Shown: positions 1 to 10,200 of the stretch, piece by piece | Layout of the letters: every line of letters starts with the position of its first letter | How positions within the stretch are numbered: position 1 is the stretch's first letter | NCBI RefSeq assembly: GCF_014196805.1 | Contig: NZ_JACIEI010000014.1 | Span: forward strand, 1 to 64,000 | Length of the DNA: 64,000 bases | Origin: Sulfitobacter undariae | GTDB lineage: Bacteria; Pseudomonadota; Alphaproteobacteria; Rhodobacterales; Rhodobacteraceae | Reading direction: 5' to 3' | Notes under the pieces: model-generated | Seen by the model: the letters and a program-made list of their open reading frames with translations, nothing else | The model's database searches: none | What the model was told of the DNA's origin: nothing | Translations under genes and position numbers: made by a program

Positions 1-397
1 AACCCGTCCGCTGCCCCGTAGCTCATTGCTGCGCTTCGGTAGAGGCGTTCTAGGGTTTACTCAACAATCCCGCAACCCGATTCCGACATAAAAACCAAAA
101 AATCCGAACCTTTCTGCCCTAACCGCCTGAAGAATACACAAATCTGTCATATTTATATGGCCATACTAAAAGTTCGCGCTACTGAATAAATGCGCTAGGG
201 CTCGCGCAACTATGCCCCACAACACCACAAATCCCCCCAAATCCAACGCCATCCAGCCCGACCACACCCGAATCCGACACAAAAACACAAGAATCAAACC
301 CAGAATCAGGAATCGCTGAACACCGGACCGCACAAAAAACTCTCAGCATTGAAGTTTAGAACGTGAAAGGAGGCGGGGGCTGACCCAATCTCGGAAA
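1..397. other. Gene-free left edge
   Basis: No convincing gene is visible. One frame is open from the window edge to a TAA at 89-91 (29 codons), but it is too short and featureless to call. The stretch is rich in A and C with low coding character. It could be the downstream flank of a gene lying outside the window. Confidence 0.4.
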
Positions 398-419
398 CGC
401 CGCTCCTATCGGAGCGGCG
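398..419 (-). terminator. Terminator-like hairpin after the crotonase gene
   Basis: A perfect 9-bp GC-rich stem (CGCCGCTCC / GGAGCGGCG) with a TATC loop begins 7 nt after the crotonase stop codon. Read on the minus strand, it is followed by only three T residues, so termination strength is uncertain. Confidence 0.6.
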
Positions 420-425
420 ACCTTG

Positions 426-1232
426 TTATGTGTTGGGACGGACCCTTGCCGCGCTTTTATCTGCAAAAGCGGCAAGGCGGGCGCGGGCATCCGGCTGTGT
501 ATTCACAACGCCTGCCACAACGGCTTCGGCATAGGCCGCATCCATCGCCGACATGTTCTGCATGTGGCTTACCGCCGAACAGATGGCAAAATTCGACAGC
601 GGCAAGTTTTGCGCAGTTTTGCGCGCCAGTTCCAAAGCCGCATCAAAACTGGAGCCTTCTACGATATATTGTGCCAGTCCCAGATCAACGGCCTCTTGGC
701 CCTGATAGACGCGGCCCGTCAGCATCATGTCTATCATACGTGATTTACCAACCAAGTCTGTCACACGAATGGTTGCGCCCCCTCCGGTGAACAGCCCACG
801 CTGGCCTTCGGGCAGAGCGAAGTAAGCGGTTTGATCCATCACACGGATATGCGCCGAGCTGGCAAGCTCAAGCCCACCGCCGACAACTGCTCCTTGCAGC
901 GCGGCGATAACGGGAACACCGCCGTATTCCATTTTGTTAAAGGCTTCATGCCAACGCAAGCATACATGCATGAAATCGGCAGGGCTGCGGTCTTGGTCAT
1001 GGTGCTCAATCAAATCGAGCCCAGCGCAGAAGTGATCGCCACTGCCTGCCAGCACAACGGCCCGCACACCAGCACGGGGCGCTGTGGAGAAGAACTCGAC
1101 CAGTTCTTCGATGGTGTCGATGTCCAGCGCATTACGTTTGGTGGGACGATTCAGGGTCACCACCCAAACGCCATCATCATGGGCTTCTACCGCAAGGTTG
1201 GTGTAGCGGGTGGGATCAATTGTGAGGGCCAT
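426..1232 (-). CDS. Crotonase-family enoyl-CoA hydratase, possibly DmdD-like
   Basis: A 268-residue enoyl-CoA hydratase/isomerase-family enzyme that should act on an acyl-CoA thioester in the cytosol. Visible family signatures are CAGLDL and [10 protein letters not shown] (oxyanion-hole regions) and two glutamates 20 residues apart, one in GLEL and one in PEGQRG; this is the spacing of the two catalytic glutamates in hydratases. The start at 1232 is preferred over the ATG at 1238 because AGGA sits 7 nt upstream of it. The ALPEGQRG and HDDGV segments resemble, from memory, roseobacter methylthioacryloyl-CoA hydratases (DmdD, DMSP demethylation). No dmdB or dmdC is present nearby, so the substrate is unproven. 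Confidence 0.85.
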   Translation of the reverse strand: MALTIDPTRYTNLAVEAHDDGVWVVTLNRPTKRNALDIDTIEELVEFFSTAPRAGVRAVVLAGSGDHFCAGLDLIEHHDQDRSPADFMHVCLRWHEAFNKMEYGGVPVIAALQGAVVGGGLELASSAHIRVMDQTAYFALPEGQRGLFTGGGATIRVTDLVGKSRMIDMMLTGRVYQGQEAVDLGLAQYIVEGSSFDAALELARKTAQNLPLSNFAICSAVSHMQNMSAMDAAYAEAVVAGVVNTQPDARARLAAFADKSAARVRPNT

Positions 1233-1340
1233 CGGCATATCCTATCCAGATCAGAAAACATTCTGCCAATTTGGTCCTTCATTTTGTTTCAGATCACAAG
1301 CTCCAGCACGCCTTGCCGTACCATCATGACGAAGTGACGC

Positions 1341-1378
1341 GGCGTCAGGATGATGTGTCACCCACCTTGCCTGACGCC
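1341..1378 (-). terminator. Inverted repeat after the RND operon
   Basis: Perfect 9-bp arms (GGCGTCAGG / CCTGACGCC) are separated by 20 nt and lie about 13 nt beyond the RND permease stop. There is no T-run, so this may be an mRNA 3'-end structure or a weak terminator. Confidence 0.4.
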
Positions 1379-1391
1379 AGATAACATCACC

Positions 1392-4300
1392 TCACTCTGC
1401 TGGTTGAGCCTGCGTTGCTTTGCGGTTTGCTTTGCGTTCTCCCAGCATCAACATCGCGGGTGTCACCACAAGGGTCAGCACCGTTGCTACGATCAACCCG
1501 CCCGCAATGGCCGAGGAAAGCTCTGTCCACCATTGGGTTGACGGGGCGCCGTAGACAATTTCACGGGTGAAAAAATTCAGGTTCAAGCCAATCACCATCG
1601 GCATAAGGCCAAGCGCGGTTGTGACCGACGTGAGCAAAACAGGACGCAAGCGTTGCGCCCCTGTGCGCAGAGCAGCCTCCCGGGGGGATTGGCCCATTTT
1701 CCTGAGGTCATTATAAGTGTCGATCAACACGATGTTGTTGTTCACCACGATACCCGCCAATGCAATCACCCCGATCCCGCCCATAACGACGCCAAAGGGC
1801 CTACCTGTAATCAGCAATCCCAGCAGCACGCCTGCGATGGAAAAGACGATCGCACTCATCACAACAAAAGCTTGGAAGAAGTTGTTGAACTGGATCACGA
1901 GGATCACAAACATCATAAAGATTGCCGTGAAAAACGCGCCCATCAGAAAGATCATACTTTCTTGCTGCTCTTCTGCTTCACCGGCAAAGCTAAAGGCGAC
2001 GCCATCGGGTAAGTCAGCATCTTCCAGCGCCGCAGTCAGAGCAATCACCTGATCGTTGGGTAACACCCCTGGCGCGACGTTTGCTTCGATTGTGGTCACA
2101 CGTTTTTCATCGATGCGGCGAATTACGCCCGTGCGCTCAGACGGCGCGAAGGTCACGAAGTTGGAAATAGGCACGAGACCGGACGCTGTCGGCACCCGCA
2201 AACTGGCCAGCTCAGAGAGCGAGCGTTCTTCGCGTGGGAAACGCACGCGGATATCCAACGATCCGTCCACATCATCAGGGCGATAGTCAGCCACTGTTAT
2301 CCCTTGGGTCAAAAGCTGCACGGCTTGACCCAGCAAACTCACATCCGCACCAAAACGTGCGGCCTCTGCGCGGTTCACAAGAATTGACACCTCGACACCG
2401 GGAACGGGGCGGGTATCAGTCACATCGGTAAATCCCCCGACGCCATCCATGATGTCGCGCACCTGCTGAACGGCGTCTCCTTGTACGGATTGGTTACGCG
2501 CCGTGATCTGCAAGTTCACGGGTTTACCCGCTGTCGGGCCGCCGCTTTCGGTTTGGACCTGCACATCAATGCCCGCGATGTCAGACACGCTGCGGCGGAT
2601 GTCCTCGCCGATCTCGGCGGCCGTGCGGCGGGTATCCCATGGCGTCAGTTCAAGCTGTAGGGTGCCGATGGTTTCCTCATCCCCCTGCCCCGCACTCATC
2701 ATCGAGCGTGCATAGATGCTGGCGATCTCGTCATAGCCCAGAATGCGGTCTTCAACAGCACGCACCAGCGCGTCGCGCTCAAAAATTGAAAAGTTATCGC
2801 GAGCGCGGACTTGGACCTGCATAAAGTCAGGCTCAACCGATGGGAAAAAGCTGATGCCCTTGCCGAAAGCGCCATAGAGGCTAAAGCCCCCCAACAGCAA
2901 TGCAATCGCCAACAACAGTGTCGCACCCGGACGCAAGATTGCCCACTCCAACAACCGCACATATCGCCCTGTGAAACCGCCCATATCACGCGGATCGCCC
3001 AGCTCGGCTGCATGCAACCCTGCTTTTGCAATTGCGGTTTGGGGTTGGCGTTTGCCTATCAGGCCGCCCACAACGGGAATAAACACCAAGGCCATGAACA
3101 AAGACGCGGTAAGCGTCAGGATTACAGTGATGGGCAGGAACTTCATGAACTCCCCCATCATACCGCTCCAGAACAGCAGCGGGAAAAACACACTTAGGGT
3201 GGTCGCGGTAGACGCAATGATCGGCCAAGACATGCGCTCGGCGGCATAGGCATATGCCTCTTTTGGGGATGCCCCCTCTTGCAGTTTTCTATCCGCAAGC
3301 TCGGTTGTGACGATCGCACCATCCACCAACATTCCAACCACAAGGATCAGCGAGAAGAGGACAACGATATTCATCGTGTACCCCATAACCCACAGCGCAA
3401 TCACCCCCGCCAGAAACGCACCGGGAATAGAGAGGCCCACAAGGATCGCAGACCGTGTGCCCAGTGACAGCACAATCACAATCATCACAAGGATCACGGC
3501 GGCGATGACGTTGGCCTCCAGATCGCTCAACATATCTTTGACCTGTTTACTCTGGTCTTGCAGATAGGTGATTTCGATGTTGTCAGGCCAATCAACGCGC
3601 AGTTCTTCTACCCGCGCCTTTACCTGATCCACGGTATCAATGATATTCGCGCCCGAACGTTTTGTAACCTCAAGCGCAAGGGCAGGCTGCCCATTGATCC
3701 TCGCAAAGGAACTTGGGTCTTCAAAGGTGCGGCGGATCGTTGCGACATCGCCAAAGGTGACAACGGCATTGCCACGCACTTTGACAGGCATCGCCATCAC
3801 ATCCTCAAGGCCCTCAATCAGCCCCGGCACCTTCAACACAATGCGGCCTGACCCAGTTTCAATCGCGCCTGCTGCTATCAGACGGTTGTTTCGCTGTATC
3901 TGCCCGATCAATTCGTCAAATGACAGATTGTAGGTTTGAAATACTGTCGGATCGATCAGCACCTCCAAAAACTCAAACCGCTGCCCCCCGATTTCCGCCT
4001 CCAAGACCCCCTCAAGACCCTCGAACTCTTCCTGAAGCTGCTCTGCCAGCTTGTTCAGCGTCCGTTCTGGCACGGGACCAGACAGGATCGCCGTGATGAT
4101 CGGGAAAAGGGCGGTATTGATCTCGGTAATAACAATGTCATTGGCATCTTCTGGCAACTCGGATTCCACGCGGTCCACGGCCTGACGCACCTTATCCAAG
4201 GCCTCGTCATTATCCCCGCCTGCTTTGAACTCCAGTTGGATGCTCGCAAACCCTTCGGAGGCATCCGACTTCATACTGTCCAGCCCTGCGATGGACGCAA

Positions 4301-4514
4301 ACTCAGTCTCCATCGGTTCCAACAACAAGCGCTCGGCGTCAGAGGGGCTAATGCCGTCCAAACCCGTGGAAATATAGAAAAACGGCAAAGGGACTTCTGG
4401 GTTCGCCTCTTTGGGGATGGCACTGTAGGCAAAGGCACCCACAGCCAAAACCATCACAAGAGCCATGACCACGACACGCGCGCGCGAAAAGGCTGCGTCG
4501 ATAATAACCTTCAT
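1392..4514 (-). CDS. RND efflux permease (AcrB/HAE-like)
   Basis: A 1040-residue inner-membrane proton-driven pump subunit, full length for the family. It has an N-terminal membrane helix at about residues 13-33, a large periplasmic loop, a membrane bundle near 335-480, a second periplasmic loop and a C-terminal bundle near 860-1020. The helix-4 motif reads GMLVDGAIV, so the first of the two proton-relay aspartates seen in AcrB is kept and the second is Gly. The helix-10 region reads VVNNNIVLID. Its ATG overlaps the adaptor stop by 1 nt (TAATG), so the two are translationally coupled. No outer-membrane TolC-type factor is adjacent. The substrate cannot be told from sequence. Confidence 0.93.
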   Translation of the reverse strand: MKVIIDAAFSRARVVVMALVMVLAVGAFAYSAIPKEANPEVPLPFFYISTGLDGISPSDAERLLLEPMETEFASIAGLDSMKSDASEGFASIQLEFKAGGDNDEALDKVRQAVDRVESELPEDANDIVITEINTALFPIITAILSGPVPERTLNKLAEQLQEEFEGLEGVLEAEIGGQRFEFLEVLIDPTVFQTYNLSFDELIGQIQRNNRLIAAGAIETGSGRIVLKVPGLIEGLEDVMAMPVKVRGNAVVTFGDVATIRRTFEDPSSFARINGQPALALEVTKRSGANIIDTVDQVKARVEELRVDWPDNIEITYLQDQSKQVKDMLSDLEANVIAAVILVMIVIVLSLGTRSAILVGLSIPGAFLAGVIALWVMGYTMNIVVLFSLILVVGMLVDGAIVTTELADRKLQEGASPKEAYAYAAERMSWPIIASTATTLSVFFPLLFWSGMMGEFMKFLPITVILTLTASLFMALVFIPVVGGLIGKRQPQTAIAKAGLHAAELGDPRDMGGFTGRYVRLLEWAILRPGATLLLAIALLLGGFSLYGAFGKGISFFPSVEPDFMQVQVRARDNFSIFERDALVRAVEDRILGYDEIASIYARSMMSAGQGDEETIGTLQLELTPWDTRRTAAEIGEDIRRSVSDIAGIDVQVQTESGGPTAGKPVNLQITARNQSVQGDAVQQVRDIMDGVGGFTDVTDTRPVPGVEVSILVNRAEAARFGADVSLLGQAVQLLTQGITVADYRPDDVDGSLDIRVRFPREERSLSELASLRVPTASGLVPISNFVTFAPSERTGVIRRIDEKRVTTIEANVAPGVLPNDQVIALTAALEDADLPDGVAFSFAGEAEEQQESMIFLMGAFFTAIFMMFVILVIQFNNFFQAFVVMSAIVFSIAGVLLGLLITGRPFGVVMGGIGVIALAGIVVNNNIVLIDTYNDLRKMGQSPREAALRTGAQRLRPVLLTSVTTALGLMPMVIGLNLNFFTREIVYGAPSTQWWTELSSAIAGGLIVATVLTLVVTPAMLMLGERKANRKATQAQPAE

Positions 4515-5680
4515 TATTTTGGCTCCGCAGTCGCTGGCGCCACCGTTTCGCCCGCGTTAACATAGCCCTGACCAACAGTGATCACGTCCACCGCTTCTGG
4601 CAAACCAGTGACCCAAACACCGTCAAGCTGCGCCTTTACGATTGTGATCGGAAAGAAGGCGACAATATTTTCGGCATCAACAGTTTTCACGCCCAATGTC
4701 CCTTCGGTATCAAGCGACACGATAGAGGCGGGCAGAAAATGCGCAGTCGTCTCACCTGTCGGGATGACAACCTCGGCGGAAATACCCGCTGGAATGGCAC
4801 CATCGTCATTGGCAACTTCGACTTCGGCAAGAAAAGTACGTGTTTCTGACGCTGCGGAGGAGCCTACAAATGTCAGCGTCCCTTCCCGTTCTTCTCCTGT
4901 GATGAAATTCACGGATGCCGCTTGGCCCACACTCAGACGGGTTAACGATTGCTGCGGCACCTGAATGGCAACAGTCAGCGGCGTAATGTCAACCAAACGC
5001 CCGACTTCGGCACCGACCGAGATGTATTCACCTTCGTTCAAATCAAGCGTTTCGATCCGCCCAGCAAACGGTGCTGTAATCGTCAACGCCTTGGCTTCTT
5101 GCGCAATCGCAGTGACTTGTGCTTGGGCCGAGGCAAGCGCCGCACGCGCCTGCGCCAAGCGGTCAGCGGTGGCCACGCCCCGTTCCAGCAGGCTGGCGGC
5201 ATTGTCGAATTCACGCTGCGCACGCGCCAGCTCTTCTGCTGCGCGATTGGCGTCTGCGGTGTTATTGGTCGGGTCAAAACGCGCAATCACTGCGCCCGCG
5301 GCAACATCCTGCCCTTTGGAAACCAGAACCTCTGTAATGTCCCCCGCAGCTTCGGCACGCAGCATAGTGTCGCGATCAGGCTGTGCTTGCCCTTCCGCGC
5401 GGTAAAATTGCGTCACAGTTTCAGCAACGGAGGCAACAACAGCAACGGAAACAGGTTTGGGGTCTTCGCGTTTGGTGACGGGTTGTTCGTCCTCTGACGG
5501 CAAGACAAACCCGCTCCCCATCCATGCTACAATCCCAAGCACCAAGAAGCCCGCAATCCATGTCGAACGAGAAGCCCCTTTATCAGAGCTGAAGGTTAAA
5601 TCCTGTCTAGATGGCTCGCTTGCATCTGTTTGCCCCTCGGATGCTCGCCCTGATAGGGTTTCTGTCGGCTTACTGGTCAA
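4514..5680 (-). CDS. RND efflux periplasmic adaptor (MFP)
   Basis: A membrane-fusion protein that bridges the pump to an outer-membrane channel. It has a cytosolic N-terminus, one transmembrane segment (about residues 43-60, IAGFLVLGIVAW), a biotinyl-lipoyl-like half (VSKGQDVAAGAVIARFDP), a coiled-coil alpha-hairpin rich in Ala, Arg and Glu at about residues 125-175, and the matching half-motif (APFAGRIETLDLNEGEYISVG). Start choice: the frame opens at TTG 5695, but a second TTG at 5680 has AGGA 8 nt upstream. No in-frame ATG lies ahead of the membrane segment. It is first in the operon with the permease. Confidence 0.9.
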   Translation of the reverse strand: MTSKPTETLSGRASEGQTDASEPSRQDLTFSSDKGASRSTWIAGFLVLGIVAWMGSGFVLPSEDEQPVTKREDPKPVSVAVVASVAETVTQFYRAEGQAQPDRDTMLRAEAAGDITEVLVSKGQDVAAGAVIARFDPTNNTADANRAAEELARAQREFDNAASLLERGVATADRLAQARAALASAQAQVTAIAQEAKALTITAPFAGRIETLDLNEGEYISVGAEVGRLVDITPLTVAIQVPQQSLTRLSVGQAASVNFITGEEREGTLTFVGSSAASETRTFLAEVEVANDDGAIPAGISAEVVIPTGETTAHFLPASIVSLDTEGTLGVKTVDAENIVAFFPITIVKAQLDGVWVTGLPEAVDVITVGQGYVNAGETVAPATAEPK

Positions 5681-5759
5681 CTGTCGGTTCCTCAAACGCG
5701 GCCGATGGTGGCCCCTTGCTGTGAAAGACTTAGCGCCAGCATTGCATCAAAGGAAACAT

Positions 5760-5784
5760 ACATGACTTCGCAAAGAGGTCATGT
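5760..5784. promoter_or_regulatory. Possible operator upstream of the RND operon
   Basis: The inverted repeat ACATGAC-N11-GTCATGT lies about 80 nt upstream of the adaptor start. It could bind a dimeric repressor, but no local regulator gene is next to it. This is suggested only by symmetry. Confidence 0.3.
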
Positions 5785-5942
5785 GTGGTTTCAACATCAA
5801 TGGCAGGTACGGCGCTTCGTTCCCAAAAATACTCCACCCTATATAGGGCTAAATCACGCATTTCCAATTCGCCCAAAAATTAACTGCGTCAATCTTCAAA
5901 AAGGTCACAGTTTCAAAAGTGATCAGCAACACAAGCCTTCCA

Positions 5943-7010
5943 TCAGCCCGAAGATGTACTGAGCCCCATATTACCCAGCGTAATCCGTACCGGGCCAAAG
6001 GTGACATTGACCGACATGGACGGTGAGGCGTTGCGAAACCCGCGCATTACGGCAATGGCTGTCGGTGAAGACCCGGCCAGAAAATGGTTGCCCCCGCTGC
6101 CCCCTGCTTCTGTCAAATCAATAACCAAAATCCCCAAATCCCCAAGCAAGTCTAAATCATCAACCGTTCCTAGCCGCTGTCGACCGCCTGAAAGACCTGC
6201 TGATATTTTCAACAACCGATCATTTTTAGCGACGGCAACGGTAAAGGGCTGCGGCAACGGCGCAAGGCTGCGTGCCTGCATCTTGAACAAATCAATGTCG
6301 ATGTCAGGAGATATAAGCACGACATTCGCCAGTCGGTCCAATATCTTCCGGTCGCCTTGCAACGCAATCTGGCGCAGCGCTTCCATAACCAGAAAACCGC
6401 CCATAGAATGACCAACGATGGCTAGTTTTGGCTGATCGTGCTGCAAAAGCCGCAACAACGTTTCAACCAACCCGTCGCGCGCGTGCAGCGCACTATCCCG
6501 ATCTTCGGTATAGGCCAAAGCATGTGCCGCAGACGCCCAAGCAAAGTGAATTTGCGGCCCTTTCATATCATAGTCCCAAGCAATCTGGGCCTGTCGATAA
6601 ACACCTTCGGCGAAATTCGTGTTATAGCCGTGGACAAACAGCACAGCCTCTTGCGCCCCATGCGCTTGCTCGCGAACGGCGCCAGCAAGCGCCTCAAGAT
6701 CGGGCAGCAACTGTGCGCCCACCAATGCAAAGTGTTTTTGCGGATCGGGGTTGTTCCCAGAGGGCCATTCAATGTGGCCTGTTTGATGCACAGGCGGAAT
6801 TGAGACTGCGAGCTGGGCAAATTGCGCGCTATCCGCACGGTCTGCCCCATAGGCAATCGGTGCGGGATCAGCAACGCGTAAGGTCGCGACCAATAGCTGC
6901 TGTACCCCTGTCGCATCTTCAGCATCTGCGCGCCCGAATTGCCCACGTGGACTGCACGCAGCTAAGCCGCTGGCGGCCAAATAGGTAAGGAGAGCACGTC
7001 GGTTATTCAT
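5943..7010 (-). CDS. DUF900-type alpha/beta-hydrolase lipoprotein
   Basis: 355 residues. The N-terminus has an Arg pair, a hydrophobic stretch and the lipobox LAAC (lipidated Cys at 19), so the protein is probably anchored in the envelope. An alpha/beta-hydrolase fold is indicated by VLFVHGYN (about 123-130) and the nucleophile elbow GHSMGG (Ser 202), followed by an Asp/His-containing C-terminus (GGNHFL). This pattern fits the DUF900 family of secreted serine hydrolases of unknown substrate. ATG 7010 is preferred over GTG 7022 because a GGTGGA-like site precedes it at normal distance. It is divergent from the RTX gene and separated from the RND operon by about 250 nt. Confidence 0.82.
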   Translation of the reverse strand: MNNRRALLTYLAASGLAACSPRGQFGRADAEDATGVQQLLVATLRVADPAPIAYGADRADSAQFAQLAVSIPPVHQTGHIEWPSGNNPDPQKHFALVGAQLLPDLEALAGAVREQAHGAQEAVLFVHGYNTNFAEGVYRQAQIAWDYDMKGPQIHFAWASAAHALAYTEDRDSALHARDGLVETLLRLLQHDQPKLAIVGHSMGGFLVMEALRQIALQGDRKILDRLANVVLISPDIDIDLFKMQARSLAPLPQPFTVAVAKNDRLLKISAGLSGGRQRLGTVDDLDLLGDLGILVIDLTEAGGSGGNHFLAGSSPTAIAVMRGFRNASPSMSVNVTFGPVRITLGNMGLSTSSG

Positions 7011-7158
7011 ATTGCCGTCCACCCAAGGGACACCCTTTTCTGCGCTAACTCGCCCCAGCTATCACATTGTAATAATGATGTAAAATTCCTCATGCTCCTC
7101 AATCGTTAGATTTGAACACACAATCGGGAACCTGCGCTGCACAAACTGTGGCTCAAAT

Positions 7159-7202
7159 AAGGAAATATTATGACATCTCCTCCTATCTTGTCCTCAACTT
7201 GA
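7159..7202 (+). other. Possible 10-codon leader ORF ahead of the RTX gene
   Basis: A strong AAGGA at 7159-7163, 6 nt before ATG 7170, opens a 10-codon frame (M-T-S-P-P-I-L-S-S-T) that stops at 7202, about 70 nt upstream of the RTX start. The ORF carries CTCCTCC, which resembles an anti-Shine-Dalgarno sequence. It could be a leader or chance. Confidence 0.25.
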
Positions 7203-7271
7203 TTTTCTTGACCGCGAATCTTTCATCAAATGCTGACGAAAGCCGAGCGCCGCAAATAGGTGTATAGTCTT

Positions 7272-10200
7272 ATGAGTGTCGATATTTCCACGAACAGCCT
7301 CTATGAATATAATGGCGATCTTACTTCTCTGCTGAACCTGTCTATTCTCCCCGATGTCTCCGGCCCTATGTCAGGCACCATAACTGATGATAACGGGCTA
7401 CTGGGTACAGGCACCCCAACCACAGTCACTATTGGTGGTGTGGAATCCGAAATTGTTTACATCGGTGCCGGAACAGTTTCTCTCACCATCGCGTTCATCA
7501 CGCTCGACAGTCGCGAGATTGCGGCGTTTTCCATTGATGGTCAAATCTATCTCTACGCTCCTGACGGGTTTTCGTTGCTAGCCGGCGTCGTTGCGACCTT
7601 TGAATTTAATGAAGGCGTTCCCTTCAGGTTGTACGATGGGGCTGTGGATGGTTCGGATATTGGTCAAACCATGGGCTTTGGGTACTCCGATGTCGATGGT
7701 GACAGCATCACCACGGGCGCCGACACGATTTTTGGCAACGGGGGCTCGGATTACATTTCGGGGCTTGCCGGGAATGATCTGATTATCGGCGGCACTGGCA
7801 ACGATACGGTATTAGGTGGCACCGGAAATGACACTATTCACGGCGATGAAGGTGACGATTCTCTTTTAGGCGGCGACGGCGCGGATTCCATCGAAGGCGG
7901 CATCGGGGATGATACGATCGATGGTGGCGCTGGAAACGACACCCTCTATGGAGACGAAGGTAACGACACCATAAATGGCGGCGCGGGCGACGACGCCATT
8001 TATGGTGGCGACGGCAACGACGTTTGGCGTGATAGTGGTGAGAATGGGGGATCTGATACCGTTTATCTTGAGGACGGCGATGATTATGCTGAGGTTGGAT
8101 ACCTCATCACCGGTGTCCCCGAAATTGTTGATGGCGGCAGCGGGAATGACACCATCGCCTTGGATGCGGCGATTACAAACACCCTCGACTTGGACCTTAC
8201 CTTAAATGATGATGGGACCAGCAGCTCTACCTCGATTGGCAGCGTAATTTCCAATTTCGAAAATGTCCGCGGTAATGCGGGCGAAAACCAGATCGCGGGC
8301 AACATGCTCGGCAACCAAATCTGGGGTCTCGCGGGCGATGACTCTCTGAGTGGTGGTGGGGGCAGCGACACGCTTTCTGGTGGCGATGATAACGACACAA
8401 TTGATGGTGGCGATGGTAACGACCTCATCTATGGGGGCACGGGCGATGATAGCCTAACCGGCGGTGACGGTGATGATCAGTTTTTCTATTCTAACGGTGC
8501 CGATACAATTTCCGATTTTGGCACCGATGACAGTGGTTCTGTCGATGACGGCGACCAAACAAACAACGACTTCATCAACTTAAGTGGATTTTATAACGGC
8601 ACGAGCACGGCATCCGTAAACAGCGCCGACGCAGATCCAAGCAATGACTTTGCTGGGGCGCTAGAAATGTTGCGCGCAGACGCCGCAGACGGGCGCATCG
8701 ACGCCGTCATCGGGGGAGTAGATTACAGTGCCCTGATTGGCGACATAGATTTAACCCTGCTTTCAGGAGGGTCTGCCGTTACCGGGGCGGATTTGACCTT
8801 TGACAATACGGGTGTATCAGGCGCGGGCGTCGGATCAGACGGGATCGTCAGCGGAACAGGTGGCAACGACACAATTGACGTAAGCTATACCGGCGATCCT
8901 GACGGCGATATGGTCGATGCGAACGACAACGCCGCTGGTAACAATGATGATATTATTGATGCTGGCGATGGCGACGACTTTATTATCGCTGGTGAAGGGG
9001 ATGACTTCGTTCTGGGTGGCACCGGTGTCGATACTATTTATGGCGGCGACGGCAATGATCAGATCGATGCTGGCGAAGACGCGGGCATTGTGTCTGGCGG
9101 GGATGGCGGTGACGTCATTCAGGTTTTCGGCGGAACCCGTGCAGATGAGATCGACGGCGGCAGCGGGATCGACTATTTCTTTATCGTACAGGTTGATACC
9201 TCTGGCAGCGCAAATCTGGGTCTAATCGCGGGCGGCGATGGCAGTGACTTCATCGATGTCATTGATTCAGACATCGGCGAAATCTACGGCTCGGACATAA
9301 GCGGTACCGATCTTGGCGGTGCCGGATATGATACGTTTAACATTTATGGCGACAGTTCCGTTGACCTCATTTGGACCGGATATTCCAGTGATGAAACGGG
9401 CGGCACGGATTTCATCACCATCTCGGACACTTCCACTGTCGACCAAGTCTCGATCACCACGCTAGATCAAGACGTCGCCATCACAATCAACGACCAAGGA
9501 CAATTGGGGAATGATACGTCCAATCCGACCGTCGACGGCTGGAGTGGCGCACAGACAGTTACGGTCAACGACAACGGTGTGATTGACGGCTCTGGCTCGT
9601 TCGATTTAGGGGCTGGTAATGATACCATCACGTTTAACGACGCGTCGACACTCGACACAGTGCTGGATGCGGGCCTTGGCGATGACCAGATCGCATTTCA
9701 GGGCAATGCCACTGCCCAAGCCAATGTGCTGGGCGGCGATGGCAATGATGTCATCATCTTCGCCGGCACCGCCACAACCACAGGTAACATCCAAGCAGGC
9801 GTGGGCGATGACCTGATCTTTGCAGGTATCTCGGATGACGTTATTTACGGCGATTCAGGCAATAACACCCTTTCTGGCGGTAGCGGCGATGATACGATCT
9901 ACAGCGGTACGGGTGACGACGAGGCCCTTGGTGGCAGCGGCGACGACGTGTTCATTGCCACGGGTGCGCTATCGGACAATGATACCATCACAGGCGGTGA
10001 ATCCGGCGAAACCACTGGCGATACGATCGATTATTCTGGCGTTACCGATAACCTGACGGTTGCCTACTCTGCGCTTGAGACCGGCACGATCTCTGGCGGG
10101 GCCGGTACGCATACCTTCAGTGAAATCGAGAACCTCATCTTGGGCAGCGGCGACGACACGGTTGTCGGGGCTGCGGGTGCTGACAACATCGATGGCGGCG

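Noticed and set aside
1-91. Open frame from the left edge to TAA at 89
   Set aside because: Only 29 codons visible, no family signal, and the stretch has no other coding support.
3936-4565. Long open frame on the plus strand opposite the RND pump
   Set aside because: Lies fully within a strong pump gene; its protein has no family features and mirrors the pump's codon bias.
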